Positions 1-6,364 of a stretch of DNA of 64,000 nt are shown here, in pieces. The notes under the pieces are model-generated. The model ran no database searches and was not told where the DNA came from. It saw nothing but the letters and a program-made list of their open reading frames with translations. Numbering within the stretch: position 1 is the stretch's first letter; each line of letters starts with the position of its first letter. Made by a program: the position numbers and the translations under genes. The stretch is from CAADGU01 sp035444285 (GTDB lineage Bacteria > Chloroflexota > Anaerolineae > Promineifilales > Promineifilaceae): NCBI GenBank assembly GCA_035444285.1, contig DAOMOK010000006.1, positions 248,001-312,000 of the forward strand, read 5' to 3'.

Positions 1-1
1 G

Positions 2-475
2 GAAGTGTATACCGAACAGTTGTATACCTTTGGCGACCCTGACCGAGACCCACGGATGCGTGTGATCACCGTGACCTATTTTGCTCTGGTTCCCTACGAT
101 GCCGTTCGCCATGCGCCGGGGCGGGAAACATCGGAAACCGGTTGGTTTTCGATGTTTGATTTGCCACTGCTGGCCTTTGATCACCACGAGATTTTGGAAT
201 ATGCCCTGACAAGGCTGCGGTACAAACTGGAATACACGGCCGTAGGGTTCCAACTCCTACCCGATATATTCACCCTCACCGAACTGCAAAAGGCATATGA
301 AATTATCCTGCAAGAAAAATTGGATAAACGCAACTTCCGCCGCAAGATATTATCAGCAGCTATCCTGGAAGAAACGGGGCAGAAACGGCAGGAGGGTGAG
401 GGGCGGCCAGCCATGCTCTACAAATATCGTGAAGATGCGGTAGCCGAAGTCAAAACACGGCGATTGTTTCCGTAG
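2..475 (+). CDS. NrtR-like Nudix/winged-helix regulator, 3' part only
   Basis: The window opens inside this gene, so its Nudix box and N-terminus are missing. The first visible residues (LYTFGDPDRDPR, then a stretch ending in YFALVP) match the strand that follows the Nudix box in NrtR-type proteins. The last 75 or so residues fit the C-terminal winged helix, with LDKRNFRRKIL as the recognition part. In the family this architecture makes an ADP-ribose-responsive repressor of NAD synthesis or salvage, sometimes of sugar catabolism. A GTG at base 5 lies within conserved coding sequence and is not the start. A plain ADP-ribose pyrophosphatase is the alternative, but the C-terminal DNA-binding region argues for NrtR. 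Confidence 0.75.
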   Translation, partial: EVYTEQLYTFGDPDRDPRMRVITVTYFALVPYDAVRHAPGRETSETGWFSMFDLPLLAFDHHEILEYALTRLRYKLEYTAVGFQLLPDIFTLTELQKAYEIILQEKLDKRNFRRKILSAAILEETGQKRQEGEGRPAMLYKYREDAVAEVKTRRLFP

Positions 476-512
476 GAGATTAAGAGATTTCATCTCCTAA
501 TCTTCCATTTTC

Positions 513-1175
513 TCAATCCCCTTCGTTTGTCACCCACAAGGACTTGGTTAACTCCACCCCAATCACCACATCTTCCCGTTCAACCCGCAGGCGCATGGGG
601 CCGTTAAACGGGGCGCGGCCGAGAATTTCGTACTTCGCTCCAGGTACCAGCCCTAACGTGGCAAAGTATTGCAATCGCTCCGGGTCATGGGTGCGTACCC
701 GGCTCACCTGCCCTTTGCTGCCCACACCCAGGTTCATAATGCAGCTATCAGCGATAAGCGGTAGCTGCCCATCAGCATCGGGAATTGGCTCGCCGTGTGG
801 GCAGCGGGTGGGGTAATCGGTCATAACGGCCATACGCTGCGTGATCGTATCGTTTAGCCCCTTGCTCAATTCATCGGCCAATTCGTGCGTTTCATCCCAA
901 CTGAAGCCCATCACATTCACCAGAAAGACTTCCAGAATGCGATGGCGGCGAATCTCTTTCAGCGCTTCCAGTCGGCCCAACTCGGTCAGTTCAAAGCCCT
1001 GGTAAGGAATATGCTTGACATAACCAGCATTACGCAGCCGTTTGAGCATTCGGGGTACGGCTGGGGCGGAGACGTTTAGCCGTTCTGCCAGGCTGGTAGT
1101 GCTGACGGTGGATGTTTCTTCTGCCAGGCGATAGATTTCGGCCAGGTATTCGCGCATAGCTGCGCTGGGTTGCAT
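513..1175 (-). CDS. DtxR/MntR-family metalloregulator with FeoA-like C-terminus
   Basis: This 220-residue protein has the DtxR-family plan. Residues 1-65 form a winged helix (SAPAVPRMLKRLRNAGYV), residues 75-135 the dimerisation and metal domain (RRHRILEVFLVNVMGF, later CPHGEPIP), and residues 145-220 an SH3/FeoA-like domain. Such proteins repress metal-uptake genes when loaded with Mn or Fe. By eye, the usual primary ligands after the conserved histidine (C-x2-E-H in DtxR, E-x2-E-H in MntR) are replaced by a stretch reading DELSK, so metal sensing may differ. The start is preceded by GGGAG at good spacing. The 66-base gap to the upstream peptidase gene, on the same strand, allows cotranscription, and an A/T-rich inverted repeat lies in that gap. 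Confidence 0.85.
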   Translation of the reverse strand: MQPSAAMREYLAEIYRLAEETSTVSTTSLAERLNVSAPAVPRMLKRLRNAGYVKHIPYQGFELTELGRLEALKEIRRHRILEVFLVNVMGFSWDETHELADELSKGLNDTITQRMAVMTDYPTRCPHGEPIPDADGQLPLIADSCIMNLGVGSKGQVSRVRTHDPERLQYFATLGLVPGAKYEILGRAPFNGPMRLRVEREDVVIGVELTKSLWVTNEGD

Positions 1176-1192
1176 GACGATTACTCCCGATT

Positions 1193-1216
1193 TTTATTAT
1201 TTTTTTGATAATATCC
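1193..1216 (-). promoter_or_regulatory. A/T-rich inverted repeat upstream of the DtxR-like gene
   Basis: The gap upstream of the regulator holds TATTAT and ATAATA half-sites separated by an A-rich spacer. An A/T-rich dyad just ahead of a metalloregulator gene could be its own operator, but it does not match the DtxR or MntR boxes I know. The assignment is tentative. Confidence 0.2.
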
Positions 1217-1241
1217 TATTTTGCCGGGGTGTGCTACCTGC

Positions 1242-2987
1242 TCACGGCCGTGCCAATTCCCTCTCCAATACCTCAATTTCTTGCTCCACCAATCCGACCA
1301 ACTCCGTCAGCATAGGTGTATCAAAGCGGAATTCAGCGCCAGCGGCGGCGAATAAGGCCGGTAAGGTCTGTGTGCCACCTAAGGAAAGCGCGTGGCGGTA
1401 GGCAGACAGAGCGGCATTGTGGTCTTGACGGCCGTTGCGCCACACCTGCATCGCCCCCACCGAAGCCATGCCATATTCGATGTAATAAAACGGCGACCCA
1501 AAAATGTGTGGTTTGCGGTGCCAGCCGCTCATGCGCATCTCTTCATATCCCGTCCAATCCATATCGGGGATAAAACGCTGCCAGTGGGCATCCCAGGCTG
1601 CGTCACAATTGGCCGGGTCAAGCGCCTCTTCCAGGTGGGTATAAACCCAATGTTGGAACGTATCTACCACGGCCATGTAGGGCAAGAAGGTAATGATATT
1701 TTCCAGGTGTTCCAGGCGGGCGCGAGCGGCATCTTTCTCAGAATAAAACCCCCCGTTCGCCTGGGTCAGATTGGGCGCCGCCAGCAACTCCATAGACATG
1801 GAAGCGACTTCACAGAACTCCATGGGGGCATCTAGCTGCCAAATCAGTGGTAATTTTGCTGTTTCAAAGGCATGAAAGGCGTGCCCGGCTTCATGCAGCA
1901 GCGTCTGTACATCATCGTGCATGCCCGTGCCATTCATAAAGATAAACGGCCGTCGTCGTACTGCCAGCATGCTGCAATAACCACCAAGCGCCTTACCCGG
2001 TCGTGTGTCCAAATCTAGTAACTCTTCTTCAGCCATAGTCGCAAAATATCGCCCAAGCTCCGCATCCAGCCGGTTGAACATATTCAGCCCGCCTTGAATC
2101 AATTCGTCCTGATTCTGATAAGGATGCAGAGAATCGCTGTCAAAGGTATCAACCAGCAAACTGCGCTCAGGAATCCAGTCCCACGGCCGTATGCTCTCAT
2201 ACTCCAATCGCTCCTGCCGTTTTGCCAGGATACGTCGCGTGGCCGGTACCGCCACCGCTTCAATCGCCGCATGAAAGATAGCGCAATCCTCCGGCGTATA
2301 GTCAAACCTCCCCCTGGCCCGGAACGCATAAGCCCGAAAATCAGAAAATCCGGCATTAGCGGCAATTTGCTGGCGCAACTTGAGCATGTTGACATAAATC
2401 TGGTTGAGCGGTTCCCGCTGCGTCTGCCACAAATCGCGCATCACATCCCAGGCTCGCTGCCGTGTGTTCCGGTCTTTATCTTTCAGAAAAACCGCCAACT
2501 GGCTCAGATTTTTCTCTTCACCATCCCAATTGGCCTGCATCGCGCCAGTAAGCTTGTCATATTCATTGTCCAGCTTGCTCACCTCAGTTTGCAACGGGAT
2601 ATTTTCTTCGCGGTACAAATCGGCTTCGTTGCGCAATTTGCGCAAAACCAGGTCCATGCCCGGTATGCCCAAATCGCCCATATCCAATGCCAGCAGCCGT
2701 TCTTTCAATGTTTGATCTGCCATTTCGGCCGGCGGTATGATGTGGTTGATCAGGTCAAGAAATGTTTGCTCTTTATCCACGTCGGCCGTGTTTAACGATT
2801 TTTCAATGTAAACCCAGGCGGCCGTTTCCCACACCAGGCGGCTGAGATCAGACCAGTAGGTCAGCCATTCCTGTACATTATTCGGGGTGAGCGGGTGTTG
2901 TTGAAGCGCTTCAAAGTAAGACCGAAACGAGTCCCAACTGTGTGGGTCAATATCATCTATGGAAGAGGGAAGTATGGGTAAATTCAC
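1242..2987 (-). CDS. M3-family oligoendopeptidase
   Basis: This is a cytosolic zinc metallopeptidase of the M3 (thimet/PepF) family that trims short peptides. The zinc-binding HEAGH is at residues 365-369, and downstream acidic residues (METHIONINE-rich helix MEFCEVASMSMELL) supply the usual third-ligand region. At 581 residues it has the expected length. The call uses a GTG start with AGGAG eight bases upstream, giving the natural N-terminus MNLPILPSS. No signal peptide is visible. It is transcribed toward the DtxR-like gene. Its substrates cannot be predicted from sequence. Confidence 0.9.
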   Translation of the reverse strand: MNLPILPSSIDDIDPHSWDSFRSYFEALQQHPLTPNNVQEWLTYWSDLSRLVWETAAWVYIEKSLNTADVDKEQTFLDLINHIIPPAEMADQTLKERLLALDMGDLGIPGMDLVLRKLRNEADLYREENIPLQTEVSKLDNEYDKLTGAMQANWDGEEKNLSQLAVFLKDKDRNTRQRAWDVMRDLWQTQREPLNQIYVNMLKLRQQIAANAGFSDFRAYAFRARGRFDYTPEDCAIFHAAIEAVAVPATRRILAKRQERLEYESIRPWDWIPERSLLVDTFDSDSLHPYQNQDELIQGGLNMFNRLDAELGRYFATMAEEELLDLDTRPGKALGGYCSMLAVRRRPFIFMNGTGMHDDVQTLLHEAGHAFHAFETAKLPLIWQLDAPMEFCEVASMSMELLAAPNLTQANGGFYSEKDAARARLEHLENIITFLPYMAVVDTFQHWVYTHLEEALDPANCDAAWDAHWQRFIPDMDWTGYEEMRMSGWHRKPHIFGSPFYYIEYGMASVGAMQVWRNGRQDHNAALSAYRHALSLGGTQTLPALFAAAGAEFRFDTPMLTELVGLVEQEIEVLERELARP

Positions 2988-3009
2988 GCGGTTGCTCCTG
3001 CAAAAACAC

Positions 3010-3064
3010 GTTTGTAGCTGGCAATTTATTGCCAGAATAAAGCGATGAATCGCTTACTACAAAC
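3010..3064. repeat. Intergenic cruciform repeat, family B
   Basis: Outer arms GTTTGTAG and CTACAAAC enclose two smaller palindromes, CTGGCAATTTATTGCCAG and AGCGATGAATCGCT. The plan, a GTAG-type outer arm with inner palindromes around an AT core, recurs near 8928, 19014 and 27211. Confidence 0.7.
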
Positions 3065-3077
3065 TCCAGCCAGATAC

Positions 3078-3105
3078 AAAAAAGCCCTTGCGCCAGGGCA
3101 AGAGC
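3078..3105 (-). terminator. Rho-independent terminator of the tRNA operon
   Basis: On the minus strand GCTCTTGC and GCAAGGGC pair over eight base pairs around a six-base loop, followed by six T residues. It lies just downstream of tRNA-Cys, the last gene of the Phe-Gly-Cys unit. Confidence 0.8.
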
Positions 3106-3116
3106 TTGGTGTTAGA

Positions 3117-3187
<71 letters not shown>

Positions 3188-3230
3188 ATAAATGCAACCG
3201 GCAGGCTGGGCGCCTGCCGGGTTTAGTGAG

Positions 3231-3302
<72 letters not shown>

Positions 3303-3327
3303 CTATCATGGGTTTATGGAACCCCAA

Positions 3328-3400
3328 TGCCAGGACCCAGACTCGAACTGGGGACACCTGCATTTTCAGTGCAGTGCTCTACCAACTGAGCTATCCCGGC
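3328..3400 (-). tRNA. tRNA-Phe (GAA)
   Basis: The acceptor stem GCCGGGA/TCCTGGC pairs with one G-T wobble, and the anticodon loop is CTGAAAA (anticodon GAA). The discriminator is A, and CCA is not encoded. It is the first gene of the operon, about 20 bases after the predicted transcription start. Confidence 0.95.
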
Positions 3401-3427
3401 CAGCCCAGGTTGTTAATGACGAATGGG

Positions 3428-3456
3428 ATTCTATCCAAAGGGGTAGGGGCTGTCAA
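3428..3456 (-). promoter_or_regulatory. Promoter of the Phe-Gly-Cys tRNA operon
   Basis: On the minus strand TTGACA (3456-3451) and TAGAAT (3433-3428) are separated by exactly 17 bases, close to the sigma-70 consensus. The predicted start, near 3421, is about 20 bases before tRNA-Phe. Confidence 0.8.
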
Positions 3457-3459
3457 GTT

Positions 3460-3488
3460 TTGATGAAGTTGTGAGAAGGGGATAAACT
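3460..3488 (+). promoter_or_regulatory. Promoter of selC
   Basis: TTGATG (3460-3465) and TAAACT (3483-3488) are 17 bases apart, placing transcription start at about the first base of the tRNA-Sec gene. Its -35 box lies only three bases from that of the divergent tRNA promoter. Confidence 0.65.
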
Positions 3489-3495
3489 AGCCGGT

Positions 3496-3591
3496 GGGAG
3501 TGGTTGTGTCCCGGTGGGCGCCCCAGTCTTCAAAACTGGTGGCCGGTTGCGCCGAGCAAGCGGCGGTGGGTTCGACTCCCATCCATTCCCG
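3496..3591 (+). tRNA. selC: Selenocysteine tRNA (UCA)
   Basis: This 96-base tRNA has the features that set tRNA-Sec apart. It has an 8-bp acceptor stem (GGGAGTGG/CCATTCCC), a 6-bp D stem (GTGTCC/GGGCGC) with a four-base loop, anticodon TCA at 3530-3532 in the loop CTTCAAA, and a long variable arm (GCCGGTTGC/GCAAGCGGC with one mismatch). The discriminator is G at 3591. It delivers selenocysteine at UGA codons with SelA, SelB and SelD, none of which are encoded in this window. I found no convincing gene with an in-frame UGA here. Confidence 0.93.
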
Positions 3592-3645
3592 TAATCCGTA
3601 ATCCGTGATTCGTAATTCGTGACCCGTTATTCGTAGACTGTAAGC
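3592..3645. repeat. Word-like intergenic repeat, family A (direct units)
   Basis: This stretch is built of variants of GTAATCCGTGA-type words (GTAATCC, GTGATTC, GTGACCC and similar) and fills the gap between selC and the methyltransferase gene. Other copies occur near 8822, 24347, 33868 and 46932. Confidence 0.7.
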
Positions 3646-3647
3646 CG

Positions 3648-4403
3648 ATGTTGTCTTTGGATGAACAAAATGCGTGGCGTGAACGGTACCGGCAGCGACG
3701 GCCGGAGTGGCGGCCGGCGACGGAGGTGTATGCGGCGCTGGTGCGGGGGGAGCTACGGCCAGAGTACCAGCCGCAGCACCAGCCGGAGCGCCAGCCGTCC
3801 ACCCTCCTGCTCGATTTGGGTTGTGGGCGCGGTGGGTTGGTGGAGCAGCTTGACCATCCGTTGTGCCAGATGGTGGGGGTAGACCCGGACTGGCTTTCTT
3901 TGCATGAGCATCGCCTGCATTTGCCGCGTGTGGTGGCCCAGAGTGAGCGCCTGCCGTTTCGACAGGATTGTTTTGACCTGGTGTTTGCCAGTTGGGTGTT
4001 GGAGCACCTGGAAGACCCGGCGGCGGTGTTCACGGCCGTATCCCGCATCCTCAAACCCGGCGGCGCATTTGTGTTCATTACGCCCAACGGCCGTCACCCC
4101 CTCACGGCCTTCAATCGTGCTCTAGGCCGGGTTGGTCGGTGGCAGGGGCGGCTGGTAGAGTGGCTGTACGGCCGTGCCGCCGATGATACATTTCCCACCT
4201 TCTACCGCGCCAATACATCCGCCCAAATTGGGGAATTATGTCAAAAAAGCGGTCTGATTTTGGAAGCTTTACTCCTGATTCCTGACCCCACTTACCTGGC
4301 TTTTAACCCCGCCACGTTCCGACTCATGTGTCTATTGGAGGAACGATTGCCCCCTTCCCGAAAACTGCATCTGGTTGGTCTGGCGCGGCTGAGTGGTAGG
4401 TGA
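3648..4403 (+). CDS. Class I SAM-dependent methyltransferase
   Basis: A Rossmann-fold methyltransferase of 251 residues. Motif I is LDLGCGRGG (residues 55-63), the acidic ribose-binding position is in VGVDPD (77-82), and the post-II region reads FDLVFASWVLEHLEDP followed by LKPGGAFVFITPN, as in the UbiE/Methyltransf_11 group. The substrate is unknown. Residues 40-50 (YQPQHQPERQP) are a low-complexity insertion with locally repetitive DNA. It starts shortly after the family A repeat, and no strong ribosome site is visible, so the exact start is uncertain. Confidence 0.85.
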   Translation: MLSLDEQNAWRERYRQRRPEWRPATEVYAALVRGELRPEYQPQHQPERQPSTLLLDLGCGRGGLVEQLDHPLCQMVGVDPDWLSLHEHRLHLPRVVAQSERLPFRQDCFDLVFASWVLEHLEDPAAVFTAVSRILKPGGAFVFITPNGRHPLTAFNRALGRVGRWQGRLVEWLYGRAADDTFPTFYRANTSAQIGELCQKSGLILEALLLIPDPTYLAFNPATFRLMCLLEERLPPSRKLHLVGLARLSGR

Positions 4404-4436
4404 TGGGGAAAGGGGGGAGAGGACACTGAAGCCGCT

Positions 4437-4470
4437 CTCTTCATAATTCATAATTCGTAATTCATAATTC
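4437..4470. repeat. Short AATTC-word repeat
   Basis: Overlapping CATAATTC and CGTAATTC units lie between two genes. A similar run occurs at 44003-44035. Confidence 0.5.
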
Positions 4471-4497
4471 CCACTTTTGTAGGCTACAATTGAGTAT

Positions 4498-5211
4498 ATG
4501 CACAATTTATCATTACCGAAACGACTGTATTATGCTTATTTGGGGTGGGCGTATGCAACCACGTACCGTACTACCAGACGGCAGTTTCTTGGTTATGTCC
4601 TCAGCAGTTGGCTGAAATTTATGGCCGTGATGCTATTTCTGGCAGCGCTGGTCTTACGATGGGGGCAGCCGGCAATTACCTTAACGTTGTTGCTGGTGGT
4701 CTGGATTTATTTCTCTTACTGGCGCGCTGCGCGGCAGGGATATAGTCGCTTTGTGGCTGATAACACGGCCGTCTTGCCCTCCGATACGCCGGTTTTACCG
4801 CCAGGCCAGCATGTGCCGCTTTATGCCACCGGTACTTTTGCGGTGGTAGAACGCGAACAATCGGTGCTGCTGCGCCCGGCCGAGTATTGGCTCTCCGGCA
4901 ATGGCGAACATGGTGTGATGGTCAATGAATATGACAAAAAGTATCTGTATCAATTTTTCCGGGCAGAGACGTTGCAGTCGGTGCAGGCTGGCTGGATGAT
5001 TTTTGGCAAAAACCCGCTGCGCACCCTGTCCGTCACCTTTTTGCCAACCTGGGGGCCGGACTATGCTGACGATGTTGTCACTTATGTGGTGGGTGGCGGC
5101 GTCAATGAAAACCACAAAGGCAAAGGACGTACCATTTACTTTGCCTTTGAAGATACGGCCGTCGAAAACCAGGTGTGGCAGACGCTAAAACAGGTGGCAG
5201 GAGGCAGGTAA
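4498..5211 (+). CDS. Unknown membrane-anchored protein
   Basis: I do not recognise this 237-residue protein. Two hydrophobic segments (about residues 38-54 and 58-75) follow a basic N-terminus and should make a hairpin in the membrane. The remaining 160 residues are soluble and mixed in character, perhaps a beta-rich domain. The gene ends in a tandem CCACCTG-type repeat that encodes its last residues (QVAGGR). It stands alone between the methyltransferase gene and a convergent gene. Confidence 0.7.
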   Translation: MHNLSLPKRLYYAYLGWAYATTYRTTRRQFLGYVLSSWLKFMAVMLFLAALVLRWGQPAITLTLLLVVWIYFSYWRAARQGYSRFVADNTAVLPSDTPVLPPGQHVPLYATGTFAVVEREQSVLLRPAEYWLSGNGEHGVMVNEYDKKYLYQFFRAETLQSVQAGWMIFGKNPLRTLSVTFLPTWGPDYADDVVTYVVGGGVNENHKGKGRTIYFAFEDTAVENQVWQTLKQVAGGR

Positions 5212-5264
5212 CAAGTGGCAAGCCATTACCTGCAACCTGCCACCTGCCACCTGCCACCTGCCAC
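5205..5264. repeat. GCCACCT tandem repeat overlapping a gene end
   Basis: Four or more CCACCTG units follow a partly complementary AGGCAGGT stretch, so the whole can fold back. The repeat overlaps the last codons and stop of the upstream gene. A shorter copy lies at 5930-5960. Confidence 0.7.
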
Positions 5265-5266
5265 TA

Positions 5267-5878
5267 TCAGGGTGTTGGTGTTGCTTCGGGCAGGGTGGTG
5301 GGGGCCGGTGTCAGGTTGATGAGGACCGTACTCAGCCCACTGATAAACTCATTCAACGTATCGGAGGCATTACCGGCGCTGGCAATGCGGGTTTCCAGAT
5401 ACACGGCCGTCACCCGCAGCGCCGCCATATCCGCTTCGGCCGTAGCCATCGTTTCATTCATCCGGTTGGTGGCCTCATTCATGGCATAGACGGCCGTAGC
5501 CTGCTCTGCGGCTAAAGCCTCGCGGGTGGCAACCTCACTGTCAAGCTGCATTCGCAGCGAGACATTGGCAGCATTGTAGGCGAGCAGGCCATTATTCATC
5601 CAGGCCAGCAGCGCCAGCGTCAACGCCGCTCCCACGATAGCCCCTAACGCCGCGCCAAAAATGATGGAAAAACAACCGCGCCGTATGGCGCGTTCTTCCA
5701 ATGCCGGGTCACGCGCTGGCGTGGTGGGCGCCGCTGCTGCCGGGCGGGATGGTGATTGTGGGCGGGTGGCGGTAGATGTGGGCGGCACGGTTGTGGGTGC
5801 CGGGGTGGCTGAATCGCTGGCATTTTCTGAGGATGGGGTGGGGGGTACGGCCGTTTTTGTTTCTGTTTCTTCTGTCAT
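5267..5878 (-). CDS. Unknown single-pass membrane protein with coiled coil
   Basis: This protein is about 203 residues long. Residues 1-65 are rich in Pro, Thr, Ser and Ala, a hydrophobic segment at about 75-100 should span the membrane, and the alanine- and glutamate-rich stretch from 105 to 175 looks like a coiled coil. It ends in a Pro-Thr tail. No family is recognised. I chose the ATG at 5878 because GAAGGTG precedes it at suitable spacing, while the in-frame ATG ten codons upstream lacks such a site. The topology suggests a surface-exposed anchor or sensor, but this is only inference. Confidence 0.65.
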   Translation of the reverse strand: MTEETETKTAVPPTPSSENASDSATPAPTTVPPTSTATRPQSPSRPAAAAPTTPARDPALEERAIRRGCFSIIFGAALGAIVGAALTLALLAWMNNGLLAYNAANVSLRMQLDSEVATREALAAEQATAVYAMNEATNRMNETMATAEADMAALRVTAVYLETRIASAGNASDTLNEFISGLSTVLINLTPAPTTLPEATPTP

Positions 5879-5969
5879 CTCTTGATCACCTTCTGCTAAA
5901 ACTATCATCTTACCGGGCGACTAATAACCACCTGCCACGTGCCACCTGCCACGTGCAACCGGCAAACAC

Positions 5970-5998
5970 TTGACGCCCATTTTTCTCTGTGCTAACCT
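5970..5998 (+). promoter_or_regulatory. Candidate promoter of the leuS leader
   Basis: TTGACG (5970-5975) and TAACCT (5993-5998) are 17 bases apart. The predicted start, near 6005, would give a leader of about 360 bases before leuS that contains the leucine-rich reading frame and the terminator described next. Confidence 0.5.
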
Positions 5999-6030
5999 CT
6001 TGCTACGTTTGTTACCAGGTATGGTTGCAG

Positions 6031-6147
6031 ATGCGGTTAATTATGATGAAACAGTTGTTAGCTGACCACAAATCCATTACCTTATCCACCCTCTTATTAG
6101 CAGGTGTGAATATGTGTTGCTGGAGCATACAGCCCCGGTCGGCTTAA
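6031..6147 (+). CDS. Leucine-rich leader peptide upstream of leuS
   Basis: A 38-codon frame (or 34 from the ATG at 6043) has seven leucines among its first 23 codons, including the run CTC-TTA-TTA at 6091-6099, with three of these codons being the A/T-rich TTA. AGGT lies ten bases before the first ATG. It ends at a TAA at 6145, shortly before a terminator hairpin, and leuS is the next gene. This is the layout of a ribosome-controlled attenuator: stalling at leucine codons when charged Leu-tRNA is scarce would change the fold of the RNA downstream. Translation of this frame has not been shown. Confidence 0.55.
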   Translation: MRLIMMKQLLADHKSITLSTLLLAGVNMCCWSIQPRSA

Positions 6148-6210
6148 CTCGTTATTTTTCACTCAACCATTAAGCCACAGGCGCTCCGGCCCTGTGGCTT
6201 TTTTGTTTTT
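6119..6210 (+). terminator. Attenuator: terminator with competing antiterminator stem
   Basis: GCCACAGG (6174-6181) pairs with CCTGTGGC (6191-6198) and is followed by a T-rich run at 6199-6210, making a strong intrinsic terminator about 155 bases before leuS. The loop, GCTCCGGC at 6183-6190, can instead pair over eight bases with GCTGGAGC at 6119-6126, inside the leader frame. A ribosome stalled at 6091-6099 leaves 6119-6126 free, favouring the second fold. One that reaches the stop codon covers it, favouring termination. Confidence 0.6.
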
Positions 6211-6364
6211 AGTCTCATGTTTGGTCACTATCATTTCGTTCATTATCTCGTCTTAGGTCGCCCGGCGGGGACGGCCGTAACGCACGGCCGTCTGGCGTCG
6301 GGCGCCATTCTCACTGATTACCGATAACCGTTTACCAATTACCGACAAAAACGAGGAACCTGAC

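Noticed and set aside
3496..3591. tRNA-Sec read as an opal suppressor of serine or leucine type
   Set aside because: The 8-bp acceptor stem, 6-bp D stem and G73 are specific for selenocysteine tRNA.
3592..3645. Repeated GTAATCC units suggestive of a CRISPR array
   Set aside because: The units are of unequal length and spelling, there are no unique spacers, and no cas gene is visible.
5990..6215. T-box riboswitch upstream of leuS
   Set aside because: I found no T-box consensus or acceptor-binding bulge; a leucine-rich frame with an attenuator explains the region better.
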